Assembly (NCBI GenBank): GCA_023389055.1
Contig: JAEWFA010000035.1
Coordinates: 62,001 to 126,000, forward strand
Direction: 5' to 3'
Length of the DNA: 64,000 nt
Source of the DNA: Pseudomonadota bacterium
GTDB lineage: Bacteria; Pseudomonadota; Gammaproteobacteria; Burkholderiales; Burkholderiaceae_E
Shown piece after piece: positions 8,535 through 19,034 of the stretch. Each line of letters opens with the position of its first letter. Position 1 is the stretch's first letter. Under the pieces are notes generated by a model that saw only the letters and a program-made list of their open reading frames with translations, was not told the origin of the DNA and made no database searches. Both the position numbers and the translations under genes were made by a program.

Positions 8535-9839
8535 ATGGCAACCCAACTCGAATCGACCGGTGCGCTCGAGCGCAAGCTGGACATGGCCGTTCCCGTCGCC
8601 GACGTCAACCGTCAGGTCGTCGATCGGCTGCGCAAGCTGTCCCGGAACGTGAAGATGCCCGGCTTTCGCCCGGGCAAGGTTCCGATGAAGATGATCGAGC
8701 AGTCGTACGGCCCGCAGGTACACGCCGAGGTGCTCTCCGACGTCGTCTCCACCGCGTTCAGCGAGGCGGTTTCCGAGCATCGGCTGCGCGTCGCCGGCCA
8801 GCCGCACATCGAATCGCGCGACAGCGGCACGGAGAGCGAGATCGGCTTCACCGCCCGGTTCGAGGTCTATCCCGAAATCGCGCTCGGCGATCCGTCCAGT
8901 CTGTCGATCGAGCGTTATGAATCGCCGGTGGGCGACGCGGAGATCGACCGGACGATCGACATCCTGCGCAAGCAGCGCGTGCGCTGGAACGAGGTGCAGC
9001 GACCCGCGCAGGACGGCGACCGGCTCACGATCGACTTCGTCGGCAAGATCGACGAGGTCGCCTTCGAGGGCGGCAGCGCGCAGGGCTTTCCGTTCGTGCT
9101 CGGCGAAGGGCGCATGCTGCCCGATTTCGAGGCCGGACTGCGCGGCGCCGCGGTGGGCGACACGCGCGACTTCCCGGTCGCGTTTCCCGCCGATTACGGA
9201 TCGACCGAACTCGCCGGCAAGACCGCCCGCTTCGAGGCCACGGTGCGCAAGATCGAAGCGCCCGAGTTGCCGGCGGTCGACGCCGACTTCGCCCGTCAAC
9301 TCGGCGTTGCCGACGGCGACGTTGCACGGCTGCGCACCGATATCCGCGGCAACCTCGAGCGTGAGGTCGGCCAGCGTCTTCGCGCGCGCACGAAGTCGAG
9401 CGTGATGGACGCGCTGCTTTCGCTGGCGAGCTTCGACGTTCCGAAGGCGCTCGTCGACGCGGAGAAGCAGGCGCTCGGCGCGCGCGCCGTCGAAGATCTG
9501 AAAGCGCGCGGAGTCGACCCGAAGCAACTGCCCGAGATTCCGCCCGACACCTTCGCCGAGCAGGCCGAGCGCCGCGTTCGCCTGGGCCTGATCGTCGCGG
9601 AGATCGTGCGCGAGCACAAGCTGCAGGCCAGGCCCGATCAGATCCGAAGCCAGATCGAAGAGTTCGCGCAGGCCTACGAGAACCCGGGTGAAGTCATCCG
9701 GCACTACTTCGGCGACCGCAACCGGCTCGCCGAGGTCGAGGCGATCGTCGTCGAGCAGAACGTCGTCGACTGGGCGCTCGAGAAAGCGCAGGTCGCCGCG
9801 CGCGCGCTCGACTTCGACGAGTTGATGGGGCCGCGTTGA
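8535..9839 (+). CDS. tig: Trigger factor (ribosome-associated chaperone and prolyl isomerase)
   Basis: Trigger factor binds ribosomal protein L23 at the exit tunnel and shields nascent chains. 434 residues, the usual length. The N-terminal ribosome-binding domain has the signature GFRPGKVP near residue 45. The central FKBP-type isomerase domain covers about residues 155-245 (GDRLTIDFVGKID, FVLGEGRMLPDFEAGLRG), and the C-terminal helical arms follow. It begins the conserved tig-clpP-clpX-lon order, grouping folding and degradation genes. Confidence 0.97.
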   Translation: MATQLESTGALERKLDMAVPVADVNRQVVDRLRKLSRNVKMPGFRPGKVPMKMIEQSYGPQVHAEVLSDVVSTAFSEAVSEHRLRVAGQPHIESRDSGTESEIGFTARFEVYPEIALGDPSSLSIERYESPVGDAEIDRTIDILRKQRVRWNEVQRPAQDGDRLTIDFVGKIDEVAFEGGSAQGFPFVLGEGRMLPDFEAGLRGAAVGDTRDFPVAFPADYGSTELAGKTARFEATVRKIEAPELPAVDADFARQLGVADGDVARLRTDIRGNLEREVGQRLRARTKSSVMDALLSLASFDVPKALVDAEKQALGARAVEDLKARGVDPKQLPEIPPDTFAEQAERRVRLGLIVAEIVREHKLQARPDQIRSQIEEFAQAYENPGEVIRHYFGDRNRLAEVEAIVVEQNVVDWALEKAQVAARALDFDELMGPR

Positions 9840-9865
9840 CGGGCCTGTGTTGAACCTCGAATACC

Positions 9866-9897
9866 GCATGCAGGCGATGCGAGCGCGCCCTGCATGC
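9866..9897 (+). repeat. Inverted repeat in the tig-clpP gap
   Basis: GCATGCAGG (9866-9874) and CCTGCATGC (9889-9897) are a perfect 9-base inverted repeat with a 14-base loop, ending 18 bases before the clpP start. There is no T run, so it is not a normal intrinsic terminator. It could be an RNA hairpin that tunes clpP translation or decay, or a protein site. Confidence 0.5.
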
Positions 9898-9914
9898 ATG
9901 TCACGGAGACAGCG

Positions 9915-10577
9915 ATGACCTTCAACAGCCTCGTCGAAGACCTCGTGAACGCCCATCTCGCCCATCGGCAGGAGCCGCAGGGCCTGGGCATGGTTCCGAT
10001 CGTCATCGAGCAGAGCGGGCGCGGCGAGCGCGCCTACGACATCTACTCGCGGCTGCTGCGCGAGCACGTCATCTTCCTCGTCGGGCCCGTGATGGACCAG
10101 ACCGCGAACCTCGTCGTCGCGCAACTACTGTTTCTGGAGTCCGAGAACCCGGACAAGGACATCTCGTTCTACATCAACTCGCCGGGTGGGTCGGTGTCGG
10201 CCGGGCTGGCCATCTACGACACGATGCAGTTCGTCAAGCCCGACATCAGCACGTTGTGCATGGGCATCGCCGCCAGCATGGGCGCGTTCCTGCTCGCCGC
10301 CGGGGCGAAGGGCAAGCGCTACGCGCTGCCGAACGCGCGGATCATGATTCACCAGCCGTCGGGCGGCGCGCAGGGGCAGGCCTCCGACATCGAGATCCAC
10401 GCCAAGGAGATCCTGTACACGCGCGAGCGCCTGAATCGCATCCTCGCCGAGAAGACCGGCCAGCCGATCGAGCGCATCGCAACCGACACGGATCGCGACA
10501 ACTTCATGTCGTCGGAAGATGCGGTAAGCTACGGACTCATCGACAAGGTGATGTCGAAGCGGGGGGAAGGCGCCTGA
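9915..10577 (+). CDS. clpP: ATP-dependent Clp protease proteolytic subunit ClpP
   Basis: ClpP is the tetradecameric serine peptidase that degrades proteins fed by ClpX or ClpA. 220 residues from the ATG at 9915, which has GGAGA five bases upstream; an in-frame ATG at 9894 would add seven residues but lacks such a site. The catalytic triad is visible: Ser in GIAASMGAFLL, His in MIHQPSGG, and Asp in the TDTDRDNF region. clpX follows after 67 bases, as is usual. Confidence 0.97.
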   Translation: MTFNSLVEDLVNAHLAHRQEPQGLGMVPIVIEQSGRGERAYDIYSRLLREHVIFLVGPVMDQTANLVVAQLLFLESENPDKDISFYINSPGGSVSAGLAIYDTMQFVKPDISTLCMGIAASMGAFLLAAGAKGKRYALPNARIMIHQPSGGAQGQASDIEIHAKEILYTRERLNRILAEKTGQPIERIATDTDRDNFMSSEDAVSYGLIDKVMSKRGEGA

Positions 10578-10644
10578 AGGGCGCTCGAGCCGTGCAGCAC
10601 CGCGCAGACGCGCCGCGCGGTCCGTCCGGCCGGTCGGAGCGAAC

Positions 10645-11910
10645 ATGACGGACAAGAAGGGCTCGAGCGAGAAACTGCTGTACTGCTCCTTCTGCGGCAA
10701 GAGCCAGCACGAAGTCCGCAAGCTGATTGCCGGGCCTTCGGTATTCATCTGCGACGAATGCATCGAGCTGTGCAACGACATCGTTCGTGACGAAACGCAG
10801 GCCGAGAGCGCCAACGGCAAGCAGAAGGGCGGCCTGCCCACGCCGGCCGAGATCTGCGGCATCCTCGACCAGTACGTGATCGGCCAGGAGAGCGCGAAGA
10901 AGATCCTCTCCGTTGCCGTCTACAATCACTACAAGCGCCTGCGCCACAAGGGCAAGAAGGACGAGGTCGAGCTCGCCAAGAGCAACATCCTGCTCGTCGG
11001 CCCCACGGGCTCGGGCAAGACGCTGCTTGCGCAGACGCTCGCGCGGCTGCTGAACGTTCCGTTCGTCATCGCCGACGCCACCACGCTCACCGAGGCGGGC
11101 TACGTCGGCGAAGACGTCGAGAACATCATCCAGAAGCTGCTGCAGAACTGCAATTACGAAGTCGAGAAGGCACAGAGCGGCATCGTCTACATCGACGAGA
11201 TCGACAAGATCTCGCGCAAGTCCGACAACCCGTCGATCACGCGCGACGTCTCCGGCGAGGGCGTGCAGCAGGCGCTGCTCAAGCTCGTCGAAGGAACGAT
11301 CGCGTCGGTTCCGCCGCAGGGCGGGCGCAAGCATCCGAACCAGGATTTCGTGCAGATCGACACGACGAACATCCTGTTCATCTGCGGCGGCGCCTTCGAC
11401 GGGCTCGAGAAGGTCATCCGCAACCGCTCCGAGCGTACCGGCATCGGCTTCGGTGCCGAGGTGCGCAGCGCCTCCGAGCGCGCGGTCGGCGACGTGCTGC
11501 GCGAGGTCGAGCCCGAAGACCTCGTCAAGTTCGGCCTCATTCCCGAACTCGTCGGCCGCCTGCCGGTGGTCGCCACGCTCGACGAGTTGAACGACGAGGC
11601 GCTGGTGCAGATCCTCGTCGAGCCGAAGAACGCGCTGGTCAAGCAGTACCAGCGCCTGTTCTCGATGGAAGGCGTCGACCTGGAGATCCGCCCGGCGGCG
11701 CTGCAGGCCATCGCACGGCGCGCGCTCAAGCGCAAGACCGGCGCGCGTGGCCTGCGCTCGATCCTCGAGCAGACCCTGCTCGACATCATGTTCGACCTTC
11801 CCAGCCTGCAGAACGTGCAGAAGGTCGTCGTGGACGAGAACGCCATTGACGGCGACGGCAAGCCGCTCGTCATCTACGCCGACGCGCCGCGCGTCTCGGG
11901 ATCGAACTGA
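10645..11910 (+). CDS. clpX: ATP-dependent Clp protease ATP-binding subunit ClpX
   Basis: ClpX is the hexameric AAA+ unfoldase for ClpP. 421 residues. The N-terminal zinc-binding domain has four cysteines (YCSFCGK and ICDECIELC). Walker A is GPTGSGKT near residue 118, Walker B is IVYIDEID, and a pore loop GYVGEDVE and the sensor region follow. The ClpP-docking loop appears as RTGIGFGAEV, the IGF-type tripeptide being needed to bind ClpP. The stop is eight bases before a large hairpin repeat that separates clpX from lon. Confidence 0.97.
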   Translation: MTDKKGSSEKLLYCSFCGKSQHEVRKLIAGPSVFICDECIELCNDIVRDETQAESANGKQKGGLPTPAEICGILDQYVIGQESAKKILSVAVYNHYKRLRHKGKKDEVELAKSNILLVGPTGSGKTLLAQTLARLLNVPFVIADATTLTEAGYVGEDVENIIQKLLQNCNYEVEKAQSGIVYIDEIDKISRKSDNPSITRDVSGEGVQQALLKLVEGTIASVPPQGGRKHPNQDFVQIDTTNILFICGGAFDGLEKVIRNRSERTGIGFGAEVRSASERAVGDVLREVEPEDLVKFGLIPELVGRLPVVATLDELNDEALVQILVEPKNALVKQYQRLFSMEGVDLEIRPAALQAIARRALKRKTGARGLRSILEQTLLDIMFDLPSLQNVQKVVVDENAIDGDGKPLVIYADAPRVSGSN

Positions 11911-11917
11911 TTTCGAA

Positions 11918-11990
11918 GTGAAGGGTCAAGGGTGAAGGGGGAAAAGCCTGTCGTGGCTTTTACCCCTTCACCCTTCACCCTTCACCCTTC
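11918..11990. repeat. GTGAAGG-unit hairpin repeat, copy 1 (between clpX and lon)
   Basis: The left arm at 11920-11948 and right arm at 11955-11983 are inverted repeats matching at 27 of 29 positions, closed by the 6-base loop TGTCGT. Both arms are built from the heptamer GTGAAGG or octamer GTGAAGGG in tandem. The first 22 bases from 11918 are identical to those of copy 3 at 61129. No T run follows, so it is either a rho-independent-like stop without a tail or a dispersed palindromic element. Confidence 0.85.
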
Positions 11991-12038
11991 TCTTCCTCAA
12001 AGCGTTATCCTCGAACGAGCCCCCCGGATCGGGGTTCG

Positions 12039-12066
12039 CTTGAAATCCCCCCTCGCGCCGCAACAT
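12039..12066 (+). promoter_or_regulatory. Putative heat-shock (sigma32) promoter of lon
   Basis: CTTGAAA at 12039-12045 is a perfect sigma32 -35, and CAACAT at 12061-12066 matches the -10 core CCCCAT at four of six positions with a 15-base spacer, within the accepted range. The predicted start near 12073 leaves a leader of about 23 bases with GGAG before the lon ATG. lon is a known sigma32 target in E. coli, which supports the reading. Confidence 0.45.
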
Positions 12067-12077
12067 GGCAGGGGGGA
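12046..12077 (+). repeat. C/G-run inverted repeat within the lon promoter region
   Basis: TCCCCCCT (12046-12053) and AGGGGGGA (12070-12077) are a perfect 8-base inverted repeat. It overlaps the putative sigma32 promoter spacer and start site, so it may act at the DNA level, or as an RNA hairpin only if transcription starts further upstream. Confidence 0.5.
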
Positions 12078-12095
12078 GACCACCTGGAGATCCGA

Positions 12096-14507
<2,412 letters not shown>

Positions 14508-14635
14508 GCGTTTCCTGGCGGAACCGCGTGCGCGGGAACCGTTCCCCGCGCACGCTGTTCGGGTAGCGCGCGTGACGTACGTCGCATGTGTTTTGAATGC
14601 ACGTGCGGATGCGTGCAATGCGTGCGGTCGTCGGC

Positions 14636-14664
14636 TTGACACCCTCGGGGCACGGCGATTTAAT
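14636..14664 (+). promoter_or_regulatory. Strong sigma70 promoter of hupB
   Basis: TTGACA (perfect -35, 14636-14641), a 17-base spacer and TTTAAT (14659-14664, 5 of 6) form the best sigma70 promoter in the window. The predicted start is near 14671, giving a leader of about 112 bases before the hupB GTG. The lon-hupB gap (275 bases) holds nothing else I recognise. Confidence 0.75.
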
Positions 14665-14782
14665 ACGGCTCCCATTCCGCTGCGCCCCGCCTGGCGCGCG
14701 ATGCATCGCGACAATCCGCGCAACGCGCCTTGCGCGTCCGGAGACGCCGCCTCCAACGAACACGACGACCCAGGGAGACTCC

Positions 14783-15055
14783 GTGAACAAGACCGAAATG
14801 ATCGACCACATCGCACGGCAAGCCGACATCTCGAAAGCTGCCGCCGGGCGCGCACTCGATGCGCTGGTGGGGGCGATCAGGACGACCTTGAAGAAGGGCG
14901 GCACGGTCACCCTGGTCGGCTTCGGCACCTTCGCCGTGGGCAAGCGTGTCGCACGCAGCGGCCGCAACCCGCGCACCGGTGAGACGATCAAGATCCGCGC
15001 CGCCAAGGTGCCGAAGTTCCGTCCCGGCAAGGCGCTGAAGGATTCGATCAACTGA
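14783..15055 (+). CDS. hupB: DNA-binding protein HU
   Basis: HU is the small dimeric nucleoid protein that bends DNA. 90 residues, exact family size. The start is GTG at 14783 (VNKTEMIDHIA), preceded by AGGGAGA; longer in-frame starts would add unrelated sequence. The signature GFGTFAVGKRVARSGRNP contains the Pro that inserts into DNA at the tip of the beta arm. A near-consensus promoter lies 120 bases upstream, as expected for an abundant protein. Confidence 0.97.
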   Translation: MNKTEMIDHIARQADISKAAAGRALDALVGAIRTTLKKGGTVTLVGFGTFAVGKRVARSGRNPRTGETIKIRAAKVPKFRPGKALKDSIN

Positions 15056-15097
15056 AGGAACGTGAAGGCGGCGCGGCCACCGTCCCCCTTCTCTTTC

Positions 15098-15106
15098 TGA
15101 TATATT
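15098..15106 (+). promoter_or_regulatory. Extended -10 promoter of the tRNA-Val/tRNA-Asp unit
   Basis: TGATATATT is a TGn-extended -10 (hexamer TATATT, 15101-15106), about 20 bases from the start region of the first tRNA. It follows the hupB stop by about 45 bases. The -35 is poor, which is tolerable for an extended -10. Confidence 0.5.
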
Positions 15107-15132
15107 TGCGTGCTTCGCAGCGGCCGAACATG

Positions 15133-15208
15133 GGGTGCTTAGCTCAGTCGGTAGAGCGGCGCCCTTACAAGGCGTAGGTCGGGAGTTCGAACCTCTCAGC
15201 ACCCACCA
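15133..15208 (+). tRNA. tRNA-Val, anticodon TAC
   Basis: A 76-nt canonical cloverleaf. The acceptor GGGTGCT (15133-15139) pairs with AGCACCC (15198-15204), the discriminator is A, and CCA is encoded. The D arm contains AGCTCAGTCGGTAGAGC, the anticodon loop reads CTTACAA with TAC, and the T arm has GGGAGTTCGAACCTCTC with one imperfect pair. Confidence 0.97.
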
Positions 15209-15246
15209 GACCCGCCAGCCGTCGGAGACGCTGCAGCGAACGGCAC

Positions 15247-15323
15247 GGAGTGGTAGTTCAGTTGGTTAGAATACCGGCCTGTCACGCCGGGGGTCGCGGG
15301 TTCGAGTCCCGTCCACTCCGCCA
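15247..15323 (+). tRNA. tRNA-Asp, anticodon GTC
   Basis: A 77-nt canonical cloverleaf. The acceptor GGAGTGG (15247-15253) pairs with CCACTCC (15313-15319), the discriminator is G as required for aspartyl identity, and CCA is encoded. The anticodon loop CTGTCAC carries GTC and the T arm is CGGGTTCGAGTCCCG. It is probably co-transcribed with tRNA-Val 38 bases upstream. Confidence 0.97.
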
Positions 15324-15363
15324 ACTCCAGGAAGCGCGCCCGAGGCGGCTTCCCACCGACCGG

Positions 15364-15389
15364 GGCGAACGCGAGTTCGCCTTTTTTTT
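15364..15389 (+). terminator. Intrinsic terminator after tRNA-Asp, just before ppiD
   Basis: A perfect 7-base stem GGCGAAC/GTTCGCC (15364-15370, 15375-15381) with a GCGA tetraloop is followed by eight T residues. It is a textbook rho-independent terminator for the tRNA unit. Only 14 bases separate the T run from the ppiD ATG, so ppiD needs read-through or an unseen start. Confidence 0.9.
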
Positions 15390-15403
15390 CGGACCGTCCG
15401 TGC

Positions 15404-17320
15404 ATGTTCGATTGGATCCGTAAGCATCAGCGCCTGATGCAGCTGCTGTTGCTGCTGCTGGTCTTCCCCGCCTTCGCCTTCTTCGGCATCCAGGGCTACG
15501 AGCAGTTCTTCTCCAGCGAGGGCGCGCTTGCCACGGTGGGCGAAGCGAAGATCACGCGACAGGAATTCGAGACGGCGCAGCGACAGCAGAGCGAGCAACT
15601 GCGCCAGGCGCTCGGCGATCGCTTCGACTCGTCGATGCTCGACACGCCGCAGGCGCGCCAGCGCATCCTCGATTCGCTGATCGCGCAGCGCGCGTTGCTC
15701 AGCGACGCCATCGACCATCGCGTCGTCGTTCCCGATTCGCGGTTGCGCGCGACCATCCGCGCAACCGGCGTCGGCGGCACCGAAGGAGCCTTCGACTTCG
15801 AGCGCTATCGCAACGTGTTGCGCGCCCGCGGCCAGTCGGAGGCGGCTTTCGAAGCCGAGGTGCGCCGCGAAGTGGCGCTGCAGACGATGCCCGAGGCGAT
15901 CGCGCAGACGGTCACCGTGCCTGCTTCGGTCGTCGATCGCGTACTCGCATTCGCCGAGCAGACGCGCGAGGTGCGTCAACTGCTCTTCGCGCCCGACCGG
16001 TTCGCCAAGGACGTCCATCCCACCGACGAACAGCTCGCGGCCTGGTACGAGCGCAATGCATCGGTCTTCGAGGAGCCCGAGCGCGCGAAGGTCAGTTACG
16101 TCGTGCTCAGCGAGGCGGCGATCTCGGGCAGCATCGAGGTCTCGACGGAAGACGCTCGCAGTTACTACGAGCAGAACAAGGCGCGGTTCACCACCGCCGA
16201 ACAGCGCCGCGCGAGCCATATCCTGGTTCGCGTGGATCCGGGAGCCGGCGCCGAGCAGCGCAAGACGGCGCGCGAGAAGGCCGAGGCGATCGAGCGCAAG
16301 CTGAAGGACGGTGCCGACTTCGCCGAGCTCGCGCGTACCGAGTCGCAGGATCCGGGCTCTGCCAGCTCGGGCGGAGACCTCGGGTTCTTCACGCGCGACA
16401 TGATGGTCCAGCCCTTCGCCGACGCCGCCTTCTCGCTCGCAGTGGGCCAGACGAGCGACGTCGTCGAGACCGAGTTCGGTTTCCACGTCATTCGCGTCAC
16501 CGACATCCGCCCCGCCACGCAGAAGAGCTTCGAGTCGGTCCGGCCCGAGATCGAAAGCGAGATCCGCACGCAACTGGCCGCATCGCGTTACGCCGAGGCC
16601 GCCGACACCTTCAGCAACCTCGTCTACGAGCAGCCCGATTCGCTCGAGCCGGCGGCGCAGCGGTTCGGCCTGAAGATCGAGACGACCGACGTCACGCGCG
16701 ACGGAAACCCGGAGCTGCCGCGCGAGAATCCGCTGAACGACCGTCGTCTGCTCGAGGCGCTGTTCCGCAGCGAGTCGATCGAGACGAAGAACAACACCGA
16801 GGCGATCGACGTCGGGCCGAACCGGCTCGCCGCTGCGCGCATCGTCGAATACCATGCGTCGCGCCGCCGTCCTTTCGAGGAAGTGAAGGACGAGGTGCGC
16901 AAGCGCCTCGTCGCCGAACAGGCGCACGAGCAGGCGGTGAAGGCCGGCGAGTCGCGGCTGGCGGAGTTGCGCAAGGGCGAGGGCGCAAAGCCCGACGATT
17001 TCGGTGCGCCGCGCAGCATCCGGCGCAGTTCGGCGGGCGACTTCCCCGCCGCCGCGCTCGAGCCGGTCTTCCGCGCATCCGCCGACTCGCTGCCGGCGTA
17101 CGCGGGCGTGGATCTCGGCGAGCAGGGCTATGCGATCTACCAGATCGTGAGCGTCACGGCGCCGGACGAAGCGCTGCTCGCGCAGCGGCGCGACGCGTAC
17201 CGGCAGCAGCTGTCGCAGGCCTATTCGCAGCAGCTGCTGAGCGACTACGTCGCATCGGTGATCGCCGATGCCAAGGTCGTTCGCTATCCCGAGCGGCTCG
17301 GCGGGAACGAGAGCCGCTGA
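15404..17320 (+). CDS. ppiD: Periplasmic folding chaperone PpiD (SurA_N / parvulin domains)
   Basis: PpiD is an inner-membrane-anchored chaperone near the Sec translocon that assists exported proteins. 638 residues, as in E. coli. The N-terminus (MFDWIRKHQRLMQLLLLLLV) gives a single membrane anchor, followed by the SurA-like region and a parvulin (PpiC) domain at about residues 265-365 (ASHILVRVD, GGDLGFFTRD, TEFGFHVIRV), then a long C-terminal region. The start fits other betaproteobacterial PpiD proteins. The ribosome site is weak (GGA ten bases upstream) and an intrinsic terminator lies 14 bases before the start codon. Confidence 0.94.
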   Translation: MFDWIRKHQRLMQLLLLLLVFPAFAFFGIQGYEQFFSSEGALATVGEAKITRQEFETAQRQQSEQLRQALGDRFDSSMLDTPQARQRILDSLIAQRALLSDAIDHRVVVPDSRLRATIRATGVGGTEGAFDFERYRNVLRARGQSEAAFEAEVRREVALQTMPEAIAQTVTVPASVVDRVLAFAEQTREVRQLLFAPDRFAKDVHPTDEQLAAWYERNASVFEEPERAKVSYVVLSEAAISGSIEVSTEDARSYYEQNKARFTTAEQRRASHILVRVDPGAGAEQRKTAREKAEAIERKLKDGADFAELARTESQDPGSASSGGDLGFFTRDMMVQPFADAAFSLAVGQTSDVVETEFGFHVIRVTDIRPATQKSFESVRPEIESEIRTQLAASRYAEAADTFSNLVYEQPDSLEPAAQRFGLKIETTDVTRDGNPELPRENPLNDRRLLEALFRSESIETKNNTEAIDVGPNRLAAARIVEYHASRRRPFEEVKDEVRKRLVAEQAHEQAVKAGESRLAELRKGEGAKPDDFGAPRSIRRSSAGDFPAAALEPVFRASADSLPAYAGVDLGEQGYAIYQIVSVTAPDEALLAQRRDAYRQQLSQAYSQQLLSDYVASVIADAKVVRYPERLGGNESR

Positions 17321-17366
17321 TTGCGCCGCGACCGCGACAGCCCCGCGTACGAGGGCTGCGCGATCG

Positions 17367-18458
17367 TCACCCGGCCGATGCAGCCGCGTCGGTCTGCTGC
17401 CGCGTGCGCTCGACCAATGCAATGGCTGCACGCTCGAGCGTGCAGTCGTGCGCATCGACTTCGAGCGCTTCGCCTGCCTCGAGCCGGGCATAGTTGTTCC
17501 GCATCGACCGGGCGTAGGCCGGATCGTAGTGCAGCGCGAGCATCGACTCGACGAATTCGCGCCATCGCCCGGCGCGCGCCATCTCCTTCCATGACTCGAT
17601 GCGAGCGTGCCCGTGCAGCTGCACGAGCCGATCGAGTCGCTCGAACAACTGCGGCGGGTTCTCGACGAAATGACGGTATTCGTCGAGCAGCAGGCGCGCG
17701 CGGACGTCGGTCGGCGCCCGAAGACTCGTGCAGCGCGCGGCGCGCATCGCGTCGATGACCGCGTCGGGCAAGTGGCAGCGCCCCACGCGACGGCTCTCCG
17801 ACTCGACGAAGACGATCCTGGCCGGATCGAAGCGTCGCAGCGCATCCCACAGCGCGGTCTCGAAGGCCTTCTGCGACGGCTGGGTCTCGTCGGGCAGCAG
17901 TCCGAGCACCGATCCCCGGTGGCGTGCGATCGCCTCCAGGTCGAGCACCTGCTCGCCGTGTTCGCGCAGGTGCTGCAGCAGTCGACTCTTGCCGCTGCCG
18001 GTGGGACCGGCGACGACGTGCCAGCGCAGCCGCGACGGCAGGCCGGCGAGCTCGGCGATCACGTGGCGACGGAATTCGCGATAGCCGCCGTCGAGGACGC
18101 TCGTTCGCCAGCCGATGGCGGCGAGCACCGAGGCGAGCGCGTCGGAGCGGTTCCCGCCGCGCCAGCAGTACACGAGCGGGCGCCACTGCGGCGGGCGATC
18201 GCCGAATCGGTGCTCAATGATCGACGCGATGTTGCGCGAGACGATCGCAGCGCCCATTCGGCGCGCGACGAAGGCCGATTGTTGCTTGTAGGCCGTGCCG
18301 ACGAGCGCCCGCTCGGCGTCGTCGAGTACCGGCGCGTTGACCGCGTCGGGCAGGTGATCCTCGGCGAACTCGGCCGGGCTGCGTGCGTCGACGATCGCCT
18401 CGAAGCCGGCATCGGATGCGAGCGCGTCGACGATCGAGATCCGTCGGGGCGCCTTCAC
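17367..18458 (-). CDS. mnmH: tRNA 2-selenouridine synthase
   Basis: MnmH (SelU, YbbB) replaces sulfur by selenium in 2-thiouridine at the wobble position of Lys, Glu and Gln tRNAs, via a geranylated intermediate, using selenophosphate. 363 residues. The N-terminal rhodanese domain (about 1-130) has the essential cysteine in YCWRGGNRS, and the C-terminal P-loop domain has GPTGSGKS near residue 152. The GTG start at 18458 is preceded by GGGAG. It converges on ppiD with a 46-base gap. Its presence predicts a selD gene elsewhere in this genome. Confidence 0.95.
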   Translation of the reverse strand: MKAPRRISIVDALASDAGFEAIVDARSPAEFAEDHLPDAVNAPVLDDAERALVGTAYKQQSAFVARRMGAAIVSRNIASIIEHRFGDRPPQWRPLVYCWRGGNRSDALASVLAAIGWRTSVLDGGYREFRRHVIAELAGLPSRLRWHVVAGPTGSGKSRLLQHLREHGEQVLDLEAIARHRGSVLGLLPDETQPSQKAFETALWDALRRFDPARIVFVESESRRVGRCHLPDAVIDAMRAARCTSLRAPTDVRARLLLDEYRHFVENPPQLFERLDRLVQLHGHARIESWKEMARAGRWREFVESMLALHYDPAYARSMRNNYARLEAGEALEVDAHDCTLERAAIALVERTRQQTDAAASAG

Positions 18459-18547
18459 CCGCGCGCTCCCGGTGGCCGGCGACGGTGTCGACGCAGCGGG
18501 CGCGCAAGGCCGGTCGTCGGCGAAAAACCCGTAGAATTCATGACGGT

Positions 18548-19012
18548 ATGAAAGTATTCGATCTTGCCTGCGAGCACGGGCACGCTTTCGAGGGCTGGTT
18601 CGCTTCGGCCGACGCGTTCGACGAGCAGCTCGGGCGCTCGCTCGTGCAGTGCCCGGTGTGCGAGAGCGCGAGGGTACGCCGCACGCCGAGCGCGCCGCGG
18701 TTGAACCTGTCGAATGCGGTCGAAGCGCGCCCGCAGCCCGCTACGAACAGCTCGAACGCCCAGACCACCGCGATGCCGACGCACGAGCAATTGCGTGCGC
18801 TGTGGCTCGAGGCGGCGCGGCACCTCGTGCGCAACACCGAGGACGTCGGTGAGCGTTTTGCCGAGGAGGCGCGGCGCATTCATTACCAGGAAGCGCCCGA
18901 ACGCGGGATCCGCGGCGTCACCACCGCCGAGCAGCGCGCCGAGCTCCAGGACGAAGGCATCGACGTCCTGAGCTTCCCGATTCCCGCGGCAGCCGAGGAG
19001 CCGTTGCAGTAG
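18548..19012 (+). CDS. DUF1178 family protein
   Basis: A 154-residue cytoplasmic protein of the DUF1178 family, conserved in alpha- and betaproteobacteria, with unknown function. The N-terminus MKVFDLACEHGHAFEGWF plus the later pair CPVC look like a small zinc-ribbon head. A variable Ala/Gln/Ser-rich linker follows, then a conserved helical C-terminus (ARRIHYQEAPERGIRG, LQDEGIDVLSFPIP). It is divergent from mnmH. A TAGAAT hexamer ends ten bases before the ATG, so the leader is very short if that is the promoter. Confidence 0.9.
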   Translation: MKVFDLACEHGHAFEGWFASADAFDEQLGRSLVQCPVCESARVRRTPSAPRLNLSNAVEARPQPATNSSNAQTTAMPTHEQLRALWLEAARHLVRNTEDVGERFAEEARRIHYQEAPERGIRGVTTAEQRAELQDEGIDVLSFPIPAAAEEPLQ

Positions 19013-19034
19013 CGACGCCGGTGTGCCGCCGCGC

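Noticed and set aside
9849..9869. sigma32 promoter for clpP (GTTGAAC and CCGCAT)
   Set aside because: The spacer is only 8 bases, too short for sigma32.
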